The notes under the pieces: model-generated
Told to the model about the DNA's origin: nothing
Databases searched by the model: none
Seen by the model: the letters and a program-made list of their open reading frames with translations, nothing else
Translations under genes and position numbers: made by a program
From: Macrolepiota albuminosa
Lineage: Eukaryota > Basidiomycota > Agaricomycetes > Agaricales > Agaricaceae
Direction of reading: 5' to 3'
Length of the DNA stretch: 64,000 nt
NCBI GenBank assembly: GCA_027475525.1
Contig: JAMWFC010000117.1
Span: forward strand, 4,388,183 to 4,452,182
Shown: positions 11,019-21,512 of the stretch, one piece after another
How positions within the stretch are numbered: the stretch's first letter is position 1
Layout: every line of letters begins with the position of its first letter

Positions 11019-14000
11019 AGGGAAATTATAATCTCTTCCTCAAGTTGTGCAGATATATAGTAATCGCCTGGATCCAGTCAACCATTGTTTTGATCACTTT
11101 TCAAGGATACGTACCAGCTTCAAATTTGGCCGGAAAGATTGGGGGTGATCAATAATCAAACAAAGTCTTTATGCTCGATAAGCCAGACAATGACAGCGGA
11201 AAGACAAAGAAGCTACACGTGTAAGGGCTATCGATGAACAAATTCAATCGCCGTCAGGTCAATTTACATAAGAACCCAATGGGCAAGCCTGAGCGAAGAT
11301 TTGAACGTCGAAACAGCTGAAGAGCCTTTGTCTAATAATTATACGCGCTGTAGTCAAGTTGGTCTGCTTGACACTTGCTGATAAAATAAAATAGGACAAG
11401 ACAACGGACGGTATGGCTGTACGCGTCGAAAGGAACGGAGTGAGTCAGGTTTAACAAAAGATTTTATAGGCCCTAGTTACTCGGTTAGGTACGCTGCATA
11501 GATATCGGAGGTACTTACAACACAGAGAGTATCCAGTCCAGGGTCTCTCTACATTCTTCGGGACTCAGCGCTCAGCGTCGAAGCGAACCAACAAGGACTG
11601 TGCCAGATTGGAATTCAGTCTCCGACGGAATATTCATGACTACATGTTCATATGCAAAGCACTTCTTACACGATGCGCTAACTGGCATCATTGCGAATCT
11701 TTTCCTGGTTGTATCTGTCCTCCGACTTGCCTGCAGTCTAGAGAAATGGCCTTTTTTAAATGTTTTCCGGCAACCGTGACAGAATTGACAAACAGTGGTT
11801 CTGAGCATTGCTGTCGCTTCAACTTGGTCTTGTCTATCTTTGTAGCTTGTCGGTAATCTATTCAAAGTGTCTTTGTACAGGTTCGGCGCTTTTTACCTAG
11901 ACACGTTTGCAAGCCTTTCTACAATGTGTACTAATTAGTCTATAAACTCGTTAAGCACTATCAATACGAAAAGTGCTTGCAAATACTCTTTACCCTGGCC
12001 GCCGTATCTCATGCAACGAGCGTTTTATATGCCAAAAACAAAACATATGCTCCATTTGTCTGTATGTAACAGGCCACCGTCTGCGTATCTTCCGTGCTTG
12101 CATTCCCTGTTGATTTGTCTGTATAAAAGAGCTTCTGGCGTTGACTAGCATTGAAAAAAAATCATTGGTGCTGGAAACCAGACCGCCCTACGCTTTCCTA
12201 GTTGGATTGCGCAAAGGTTGCTTTACCTGTGGATCTGCTGATCTCTTGTTCCAATTGATCTGATAAAACATGAGCCAATGCAACTTGTTATGCGTAGATG
12301 GTGGACATTTAGATTGATCTTGACGCAACAGAAGCTCGAGTCGCCATGGAAATTTTATATACTGTAAGCGAGTCCTAATACCATAGCCATCATGCATTCA
12401 ATTGAATCGCTAGCGAACAGTCCAGCGACAGTGACGGTTGAAAATGTTCTACATCTAACTGTCAATGCCTTTTGTTAAAGATTACGTAGTTACGCATGTA
12501 ACGTCAAATGCTATTTTTGAGGTTTCCAAGCTCATGATTGTGTCAAATAACCGGTCCGTGGAACAACTGTTGGCAAACGGAAGAACGACAGATCTGATGG
12601 AAAATCGCGAGAAAGAAAAGAAACTGTGCCTCACGAAAGGGGGTAAAATTGGACAGCCTACGTAGGACGGAGTTACTCCGGATGTTTTCTTCGATAAACT
12701 CTTCCACCTTTGGAAAAGCATACCCACAGTGCTGAACATTGCATACATAAATACTTCTCGATAGGCCGGGTACATCCAGGAGGTGGCGGAAGAAACCGAG
12801 GCACATATCAGAAGCTTCACGTACTGATCAACCATACTCCCGCGAAAGATACGAACTGATATGCCATCTTCTTTGATTGACTGGGAAGATTAGCATGGTG
12901 CAATTGAGGCTGAAGGTTCCTGGATTCCCTGGGGTATAGATGCAGCCGGCCTTAGATTAAACACTCTAATATGTCAAAAAAACCTGCCCAATTTCCAATA
13001 TCTGTAAAAAGGTACGGTATCCTGTCGGACCGGCGTCGTCGGAACTATTTGAACAAAGTACTATTTACTTCCGGTGGCGGGCGATAGCTTTTGAATTTGA
13101 AAGATATCGGATTAAGATCGAAGACCGTCGAGGGGCTACAGGGGCTAATCCCTTGTCCTTTAAGTTTTAAGTGAAATCATATCTAAACCTTGAACCTCAC
13201 TAACTGCCTGACCTCTAGCCGAGGGGTCGCCTGACCTCAACGGGCGCAAAGAACCCGCAAAGATAGCCCAACCATTCACGCCCGAAAAAGGAACCGCAAA
13301 AACAGAAGCATCAATCCTAAAGGCGAATCGGGAACATATGTAAGGAGACGCAAGTAGCTTCCCAAACAACCCACTCAGCTGATCCCAACGAAAGATAACC
13401 TGACCGGCCCCACCCTGCACAGCACTTTTTCGAAGGAGCTTGAAATTTAACCTTGGGATTCTCAATTTTGATAGCGTCGCCGGAGTGGTGGGGGATGGGT
13501 TTGGGTCTATGGCACCCCGACATTAGGGCTGTGAGTTACGTTTCCATCGAGGGGAAGTACACCTCGAGTACACTTTCATAGAGGTTGATTATGGGGAGAA
13601 GGCTCGGCTCGGGTGTGGATCTTGGCCCGGATGCCGCGCACTGCAAGCTCTTTCTTTGACGCGCCCGATCATGCATCATGTCTCGATCGACTTGAAGGTT
13701 TTTCGATCAGACCTCCATGGACAGAGTTCATACGAGCCTTCTAGATAACAGTTTAAGCTGCATGTAGTTTAGCCCAGTGTTTAAGCAAGTTGAGATTGCG
13801 TCCGAAGACCGTCCATCTCGTACTTGTATACTTTATTGATTTGATGATGACGCCAGGACGGATGAGTTGCTCGATGTCGGCCGGATGTAAGCACAACCGT
13901 CGCTGGCATCAAAAAACTCGCGGGTACCGGACGCCATCGCGAGAGAACGGAAAAACAAAAAAAGAAAAAAAAGAAAAGTCGAAAAAAAAACCGGCGCACC

Positions 14001-14209
14001 GGCAGGCCGAAAATTCGCACAACAAGATAATCATCCTTCGAGTTCTCTAAAGAAATTAGATATTACTTACATGACATGCGCTCACTTCGGACCCCTATCT
14101 AGAGCTTTAGCTTTGACCAAGTAAGCACTCCCACGTAACGAGTAACGAACCTGTATTTAAGTATACCATTTTCAACCAAATCCCCTAGTCAACCTTGGCA
14201 TGTATATGT
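11019..14209. other. No supported gene; mostly single-copy intergenic DNA
   Basis: Several short open frames exist (for example minus strand 11572-11865, 12482-12835 and 13160-13465), but none shows recognisable domains, good splice structure or a convincing start. One minus-strand frame contains CQFCHGCRKTF-x2-GH, vaguely zinc-finger-like, but is isolated. A poly-A/AG-rich tract lies at 13945-13995. No tRNA or other RNA gene was seen. Confidence 0.5.
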
Positions 14210-14214
14210 ATCTG

Positions 14215-14552
14215 TGTAGAGTAAAACGACAGTTTTAGTCCTCAGTCACTCTAGGTATTGTAGTTGACTCAAATATATTACCTGTAGAGTAAAACGACAG
14301 TTTTAGTCTACAGTAATCTGTAAGTAATCTGCCGTAGCGTAATCGAAGACTAAATGCTCACCCTCAGTCACTCTAGGTATTGTAGTTGACTGAGGGGCAT
14401 TATTTGTTATACGAAAAATTATAGGAAAAAGAATATAAACAAAGATTAATAAATACCGATCACGGCGAGAGTGTGGCTGAGGCGTATTCCGTATGAGGAA
14501 ACCCGAGCTGACATACTGAATCTCAGAGGTCGTGTAAGTCCGATCCTCAACA
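14215..14552 (-). repeat. Solo Copia-type LTR (338 bp) with ATCTG target duplication
   Basis: On the minus strand it starts TGTTGAGGAT and ends CTCTACA. It is flanked by ATCTG at 14210-14214 and 14553-14557. In plus-strand order it contains a shortened hairpin pair (14215-14269), a full hairpin CTGTAGA...TCTACAG (about 14284), and a full hairpin CCCTCAGTCA...TGACTGAGGG (about 14360). No polypurine tract or internal region adjoins it, so it is a solo LTR left by recombination. Confidence 0.8.
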
Positions 14553-14992
14553 ATCTGTATATCAGTTGTCACTTGTAAACTTTTTATCCATCCCGAAATC
14601 CCGAAAACGACAACAACACCCACACACTCCACCACTATTTCCACCGATTCCCACCTCCAAAGGGGTAGATCAAAGCTCAAGTCAATATCCCACCGGCATA
14701 CAATAGAAAATTTACTTGTCATCAATATAACATCAAACCAGTCACGAGAAAACAAAAGCAGGGAGAGACGTTTTGCCAATTGTACTCATCAAAACCAGGG
14801 AACAAAGGACGTTACTAGCCTAACCCATTATGCAGAACGGATCTGAACCCCTGTCCAATGAATTGGCTGCACTCATTCAGAAGGTAGCAGAAGGATCTGA
14901 CAGGGCCCGCAAGTATAAGCGAGGCTCTGAGAAAAGGAGCACTAAAAGCGCTGCCGCATGTTAGAACTAAATACCAGACTTGATGATTTATC

Positions 14993-15324
14993 TGACAGAC
15001 GGTGTAAGTTCTAGTCCTCAGTCAGTATATTCTCGACTACGCTACCTGACAGACGATGTAAGTTCTAGTCTATCCGGTAGCGTATTAGTTATTTAGGTGA
15101 CGGAAGTGTAGATCGTTTGACTTACCCTCAGTCAGTATATTCTCGACTGAGGGTGTCGGTAGCTAGTGTCCGTATATATATGTGAGGGTAACAATGGAAG
15201 TGGCCAGCGTGATATGTGTGATATTGGAGAGTCGACAAGTAAGCGAGACAATGGAATGCGTTTCAATGGGAGGAGATAGACACGAACATAGGGTCGATGG
15301 TGGCGTATTTCCGGGTATCTAACA
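14993..15324 (-). repeat. 3' LTR of the Copia element (332 bp)
   Basis: On the minus strand it begins TGTTAGATACC right after a purine-rich GGTGAGGAGGAG tract and ends GTCTGTCA. It contains the hairpin CCCTCAGTC...GACTGAGGG (about 15125-15155) and a second hairpin ACGCTACC...GGTAGCGT (about 15045-15090). Both occur again in shortened form at 14993-15038. Confidence 0.75.
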
Positions 15325-15331
15325 CTCCTCC

Positions 15332-17270
15332 TCACCATAGACTCTGGGTTGTGTGTGTCTCCTCCTCACGTAGGAATCGGTGGCAACCGTTAGGTCTGAA
15401 GGCCGAGTAGGGAGCACAGGCGCAGAAAAATGGGGGCGGATAGAGCTTTTGTAAATATATCTGCAATGTTGAACTTTGTATTGACGTAGCGAATGCAAAT
15501 GTCGTCGGCTTGAACGCGCTCCTGGAGGAAGTGGTATTTGATGTCGACGTGCTTGACTCGGGCATGAAGCGTAGGGTCTTCAGATAGATTGATGGCAGCG
15601 TTATTATTGCAAAGGATCGGTGTAGCCTTGTGCATGAGGTCGAATCCGATACCCTTGAGAAGGGTTCGCAGCCACATGCACTCCTGAGCGCTCTCGAACG
15701 CGGCCATATATTCAGCCTCACACAACAATGCGGTGACAGATTTCTGTTTTTGTGCTGCCCATGAGATGACACCTGAGCCCAGGCTCCAAGTGTAACCTCC
15801 AATACTCCGTCGTGTGTCCAGGCAGTTAGCCCAGTCAGAGTCGGTGAAGCCGGTAAGTTTGGCTGGGTTCTCGGTGCCTCCCAGGACCAATTTGAGCTCT
15901 TGGGTACTCTTGAGGTAGTGCACAAGCCTGGTGGCTGCTTGCCAGTGAACGTCGGTGTAAGAGTCAACGTATTTGTTGGCGGTAATGACGCGTAACTTCG
16001 GCTATTCTCAAAATGATGTCATATACACGTATGTTTTTATTATCTCATAAATTACGCTTATGTTATTCTTTTATGATTCGTTTATTATATCATTATACAT
16101 ACACGTTTCTATAAATACGCCGTCTCACCTTGGAGTCAAGCCATCTCTCGATACTTGACTCCAGGTGCGTCATTTATTTACTTACCATGAAAACATACTT
16201 ACATCTCTCGATACTTGACTCCAGTTTATCATATTGTATACTATATACAAATACATCATCGTTATTCTATCATGCTGCGACAGTATTGAGTTAGTTGTTG
16301 TACGGCGTACAAAATGTCGGGGCGGGTGGAGATAGCGACGTAGAGCAGGCAACCTACAAGGGATTGGTATGAAATCTTTTGGAGTGCGTCGATGTCGTCG
16401 GGGGAGAGCGATGATTGGTTGACCTGTCGAAGCTTGAGGCCGGGTTCCATGGGGAGAGAAAGGGGGTGTGCATTGGATTGGCCGAATTGTTGTATAATTT
16501 TGTCTATTAGTGCAGTTTGAGAAAGTCTTAGAGTGTGGTTTTTACAATCCCATTCTATTGCAATGCCAACAACGAACTTGGGGAGGCCCAGATCAGAGAT
16601 GGTCCAGGTGGAGCTGAGTTGGTCTTTGAAGCGCTTGTTCTCTTCCTTGCTGGTTGCAATAGATAGGAAGTCGTCGACATGTACCGCTGCTATAACAATA
16701 CCTGTATTACTTTTTCTGTAATATACACATGACTCGCATGCAAGCCGAGTGAACCCCCAGGATACCATGTTGTCGTTCAACGTCTGATTCCATATGCGGC
16801 CTGCCTGCTTCATGCCGTACAGACCCCTGAGCAGGCACCATACCCAGTCCTCCTTGCCGGGCTCCTTGAATCCTTCAGGCTGTTCCATGTATTGAGTTTC
16901 GTTCTCTGGGAGTAGTCTGTACAAAAACGCTGTCTTGATGTCGATTTGTGTCACGTCCCAGCTCTGGGCTGTGGCCAGGTGTAATAAGATTCGCCACGAT
17001 TCCATACGCGCTGTTGGTGATGTAGTCCTGGTATAGTCACATCCATAGACTTGCTCAAATCCTTTAAACACGAGTCGAACTTTGAATCGAACTGCTTTTC
17101 CGTTCTCATTGCGCTTGATCTTGAAAACTGGTCTGCCCCTCCGAAATTTGTGGCCTGGCGGAATCTGTTCACGTGGTATTAGCTTGTAGACGCCCATGTC
17201 TCTGAGTGAGTTTAGCTCTTCTCTGTATCCGGCTTCCCACTGTTTGGCATGAACCGATGACTTAGCTTTG
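15332..17270 (-). pseudogene. Copia reverse transcriptase and RNase H, interrupted
   Basis: The RT segment (17200-16262) shows QIDIKTAFLYRLLPE, YGMKQAGRIWNQ and the active-site box VHVDDFLSIA, all typical of Copia. The RNase H segment (15967-15390) shows FTDSDWANCLDTRRS, CEAEYMAAFESAQE and HVDIKYHFLQERV. The two are separated by about 280 bp of foreign AT-rich DNA, which removes or displaces the RT thumb/connection. Upstream toward 17891 the frame has several stops. The protein would have acted in cDNA synthesis; this copy cannot make a whole product. Confidence 0.85.
15980..16262. other. AT-rich insertion inside the Copia RT
   Basis: This stretch splits RT from RNase H. It has a hairpin TGGAGTCAAG...CTTGACTCCA near 16130-16165, and a shortened copy of its right half about 48 bases on (near 16200-16224). 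The design resembles the LTR hairpins elsewhere in the window. It may be a small LTR or foldback insertion; no clear target duplication was found. Confidence 0.45.
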
Positions 17271-17890
17271 TTCTATGTTTGTGGTTCGTTGCCCAGATCC
17301 ATGACTTGCGGATCCCCAAGAGATTCTGCCATGGCTAGTAGGTGTTCAATACTCCCAATGGACGCTAGGTTGGCTATGTTGTAGGCTATGTCGCCGGAGT
17401 TGTTTCCTTCTGCCGGTGAGTCTGGACGTGGTTGCTGTATGACCAGATTCTTGTCAATCTGCCTGGCATCATCTGGGGCCTCCACCCTGGCATTGCGTTT
17501 CTCAGTTCTCATCGTGCGCAGCCTCTCCCCTGCCTCTTGTGACTCTTGCACGGCACGTTCGGTGTGTGTGGTCGGTAGGTCATCAGGTCTGGCCTTGGCA
17601 ATTGGTATGCGGGTACAGCCAGATCATCGTGGGGGTGCTACTGCATCGTCATCGCCTTGTCTACCATGTAACGGGCCATTTTTTTGTGCCGGTGGAATGG
17701 TGGGAGGTTGTGATTCATTGTCATCATTTTCGGTGAGGAATGGTGTAGCTGATGACGTTTTGTGGACGTTGCTGATTGTTATCGGTTCGATCGCACGGGG
17801 TTCCTGTGACTCCATCATTGTGGGTGCAGGCGCTTGCTCGGCTGCCTCAGGCCCAGTCGATCCCTCTGTAGGTGTGTGGGGGTTGTCGTG

Positions 17891-19962
17891 TCATTCTAGA
17901 AAGCGTACATGGTATGATTTGTATATTCTTCTTGTCCTGGGATCATAGCATCTATACCCCTTTGAGTTCCGTGCATATCCTATCAGAATACATTCGATCC
18001 CTTGTGCGTTGACTTTAGGGTTGTGTTGGTGTAGGATGAGCACAAATGCTCTGCATCCAATTTCTTTCATGTAGGAGTAGTCGGGAACTCGGTCGTACCA
18101 CAGTTCGAACGGTGTTTTGCCTTTTAAAGACTTGGTTATGGTTTTTGCGTGTAGATGAGTGGCCGTTAAGTAGAATTCGTCCCATAGATAGTCCAGGCAC
18201 TTAGCAGCCAATCTCATAGTCCGGGCTTTTCCTTGGAGGGTATGATGCATCCTTTCAACACACCCCATGTGCTGTGATGTATAGAGAGCACCATATTCAT
18301 GTCTCGTGCCTTTAGATGCAAGCCACTCTTTGACTTGGTGGTTTTTCAGTTTCCTGTCATGTCCAGTGCGGTATATGCCAACCTTCTTTCCGGTTTCAAG
18401 TTCCCTTTCCTTTTCCCATGCTTGTAGTGCTGTGAACACATCTGCTTTTGATTTAAGTGGTATGGACCACAGCATGTTCGTGTAGTCATCAACGAGGTCC
18501 ATAATATATCTATTTCCGGTATGGGATTGCACATGCATTGGACCAGCCAGATCTATCCAAACTATCTGAAGCTTTTTGACTGCTCTATGCCCCTCCTCCT
18601 GCACCTTGGGTACCGATGTTTTCATCTGTTTGCCAAGAATACAGACGTCACATTTGGTTTGTGCAAGGAGGGGGGTCGAGGGCGTACCTGGTAGGAGACC
18701 GTTCCGGGCCATGGTGGCGACGACTTGATAGTTGGCATGTCCAAGATGCCAGTGCCAGGTGTCGATTTTGACTGGTCGTTGTGCAGCGGTCAGGGCGTGT
18801 TTGGATAGTGCGTCCTGCAGTTCAATAGTATAGAGGCGCTTTTCTGGGATCAGGGGGCCTGCAGCTAGTAGGGTCCCGGAGTCTTCGTCTAGGATGGTGA
18901 CTCCTGACCGACTGAAGGTGATCAGCGCATGCATGCCGGCGGTTAGAGCTGAGATAGATATGAGCCTGACGGTGGACGTGGGAATATACAGGGCATTTTC
19001 TAGGTAGATTTCAGTTTGGTTTTGTACTTGTAGTCTGATTTGTCCTATGCCAACGGCCTGGATAGATGATCCTCCTACTCCTTTTACCGCATGGGGAGGG
19101 ATTGGTTGCAGCGTAACAAAGTCAGAGGAGCACGGGAAAATATGGACCATGGCGCCTGAGTCCATGTAAAATAGTTTCTCTGTGAGCGAGATGAGTCGAG
19201 TATTACTGGAGGGGTTTTCTGGGATAATTGCCGTAGTGGCTAGAATTGTCTCGCAGGTATGTAGGGTCGGGATCGTGTGTGTGTCCCAGTTGATCATGGC
19301 TCGTGGCTCGTCAGATTCAGCATCATCGATTGCCATGAAACCTTCGTACTCAAAGAAGTCTGTGGAGCTTGTGGTGACAGCGCCTGCGAACTCAGCGGGC
19401 TTGGCGGCTTCGAGCTGAATCTTCTGTAGGTTGTTGTTATTGACAATGTAGGCCTGGCCATCTAGGCCTTTGACCGCGATCCCATTTTTGATGTTATTGC
19501 TGTTGAATCCTCCTCCTTGCTTCGATTTCCCAGTTTCTTTTCCTCCTCCTTGAGCAGCTTGGTGTGTGGTGCAGGACTCCTCAATAGTTTTCCCAGCCAT
19601 TCCTCCTTCTGGACGGATACACCATTCCTTTGTGTGTCCCCGGCAGGAAAGCTTGGCAGCGTAACAGACCTTGCAGCAGGGGAATCCTGGTCCATGGTTG
19701 TGAGGGTGGGAGGGGGCCTTAGCATTGCGAGCAGTGAGGGCAGTGCCGATGGATGAGGCTCTGTTGAGCGTGGAGAGGCTATTGATGGTTTGGAAAAGTT
19801 TTCGAATGTTCAAAGAGGCATATGGCACGTCGGTTGTTGCATCAGCGAGGCCTCTGAAAACCTGGGTCTGGAGGGACACGAACATCTTGTCGTTTATACA
19901 ATTGAGCAGAGCAATGCACTTGAGTAAGTCCTTGTCAATGGTCCCGATAGTGAATGCACGGT
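17891..19962 (-). pseudogene. Copia gag end, protease and integrase
   Basis: A single long frame runs from 19885 (ATG), and is open up to the Gypsy junction at 19962, down to a stop at 17891. In order: a gag remnant, a degenerate zinc knuckle (CCKVCYAAKLSCRGHTKEWC), the protease core FYMDSGAMVHIFP, gag-pre-integrase WHWHLGHANYQ, CDVCILGKQ, and an integrase core with VWIDLAGPM and GCVERMHHTL. Where Copia integrases have the second catalytic Asp (usually in a DNG-x-F setting) this copy reads YRTGHDRKLKN, so catalysis is probably lost. A chain-end RR-x-YKSYHVRF motif closes the integrase. Confidence 0.85.
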
Positions 19963-20576
19963 GATGACGCTAACTGTGGTTGGGTGCGCTGGACGTATAC
20001 GCAGTACAACGCCGTCTCCAGCGCTTGGCGTGCATAGTTGTGAGGAGTCCCAACAGGGTCCCAGTGTGCTCAAGTGGAGGTGGTAAAACGATGCGCTAGA
20101 TTATAGCGCTTTGGGGGCTACCTGGCAGACGGTAAGTGTCGTAGTTTAAACAAAGATATTGACAAAAAGACGAGTAGCGCAGCCGCTTTGGGGGCTACCT
20201 GGCAGACGGTAAGTGTCGTAGTTTAAACAAAGATATTGACAAAAAGACGAGTAGCGCAGCATATTGTGCCCGTAGATGGCACCGTAAATGGCGAAGACAA
20301 GATAGACAAGGCTAGTGCCCGACTTAGTGATGAAGTCAAAGGAAGCTAGCACGATTTGAATGCTGAGTGTAACTGTCTGTGTGCAAGGGGTTACAATTTG
20401 TTGTTATATACATGTAAAGTAGCTATTTTATATACTATGCGCTACCGTGTTTGCCAAGATACAAGTCCATCTGTGGCACTACCTCCTAGCGCCTCTCCTC
20501 GTGGTTTTCTCTAACGGCGACCTGTCAACGGCGACCTTTTGCACATGGATGACGGCTACCAACGGTGTTCTGACCC
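19963..20576 (-). repeat. 3' LTR of the deleted Gypsy element
   Basis: In plus orientation it begins TGATGACGCTAACTG and ends TTCTGACCC. It matches 24150-24686 with scattered differences and contains one 77-bp tandem duplication (20107-20260). It directly abuts RT sequence at a purine run, marking the deletion junction. Confidence 0.85.
20107..20260. repeat. 77-bp exact tandem duplication within an LTR
   Basis: 20107-20183 is repeated exactly at 20184-20260. The sister LTR at 24150-24686 has a single copy of this segment. Confidence 0.95.
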
Positions 20577-21512
20577 TCTTCCCACAAATGATTCAGCGAC
20601 GTGATCGGGGAAGGGCGGTACCCCTGAATGACAAATCGTGACTTTGTTTAGCGGCTCCAAACTGTGAACTATACGTAGCTTTCCATTTTTCTTCAGTACA
20701 CAAAACCATTGTGATTGGTAGGCCAAATTGGAAGGCTTGTAAACTCCTGCCGCTATTTTGGAACGAATAATTTGGCAAACTTCGGCTTCAATACCCGGTA
20801 GTATAGGTTGGTTATGCTCAGTCCAAGGTACATGAGGTATTGTCGGTATAACCACTGGTGGAAAGAAGTCAGTTCTAAGTTTACCGCGTTCGGAATCCTC
20901 CCAAGCAAATGCTTCGTTTTGCTTTTGCATAATGTCAGTCAATACATCTAGTTCCGCTGTCGATAGAAAGCCTGTATCATGGGCGCTAAGAAATAGCGCC
21001 CGTCGTTCTTCCGTAAATCATCCAGTAGGCTCGAAGGGTGGCGGGTTCAGATTAAGCTTGGGAAGGGTCGCTAACGGGTCTCCAATGATCTTTCTCTCGA
21101 TGCGAAATTCTTCGGGTACGCCGCTTGCTACCGGTTTCGTTTTAAGCGCTACTGGTTTGTACTTCTTTTTAACCTGAACCCCTTTGCGCTTAGGGGTACT
21201 GTTGTTAGCAAACATATTATAAATAGAACTCTGGTTTCTAGCAAAACTGGATATGAAAGGTTCTTTAGTATCAGGAGTAGAAACGAAATAAGTGTCTGTC
21301 GAAAGGTTTTCAGTAATATCGGATGCAGTGAGGTATAAGTAGGATAAAGCTTCGCTAGTAAGCAACGTAGAAGTGTTCAAGATTTCAGGGGCTAAAGAGG
21401 TATGTGATATAAAGGTTACTTGCCCAGTCCGATGATTATAGTCCAAGATAAGCACTTCATCTCTATGATCCTCATCACTTATCTCCTCGATGGTGCCGGA
21501 AAACACTCGCAA
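20577..21512 (-). pseudogene. Gypsy pol: linker and N-terminal reverse transcriptase, truncated
   Basis: The frame follows gag-protease and carries a linker, then the start of a Gypsy RT: FAWEDSERGKL, YQSQWFCVLKKNGKLRIVHS and LEPLNKVT. A single stop near 21018 (minus) separates two pieces. The YxDD palm, RNase H and integrase are absent because the coding region runs straight into the LTR. Confidence 0.8.

Larger units (their letters stand above)
14993..19962 (-). mobile_element. Copia (Ty1) retroelement, 5' end lost to a Gypsy insertion
   Basis: Reading on the minus strand: gag end, protease, integrase (to 17891), a linker with stops, reverse transcriptase, RNase H, polypurine tract (15325-15340) and 3' LTR (14993-15324). 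The integrase-before-RT order defines Copia. Its 5' gag part stops abruptly at 19962, where the LTR of a Gypsy element begins. A further insertion of about 280 bp interrupts the RT near 15980-16262. Confidence 0.85.

Noticed and set aside
12482..12835. 117-residue minus-strand frame in the gene-poor region
   Set aside because: No recognised domain, no splice support, composition no better than neighbouring frames.
13160..13523. Overlapping minus-strand frames near 13.3 kb
   Set aside because: Two frames look equally open and neither matches a family; kept as unassigned.
14303..14779. 158-residue minus-strand open frame
   Set aside because: It overlaps the solo LTR and its hairpins and has no domain; a chance frame.
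15150..15324. A 175-bp LTR ending at CCCTCA
   Set aside because: The hairpin layout and the lengths of the solo LTRs with target duplications show that the LTR extends to 14993.
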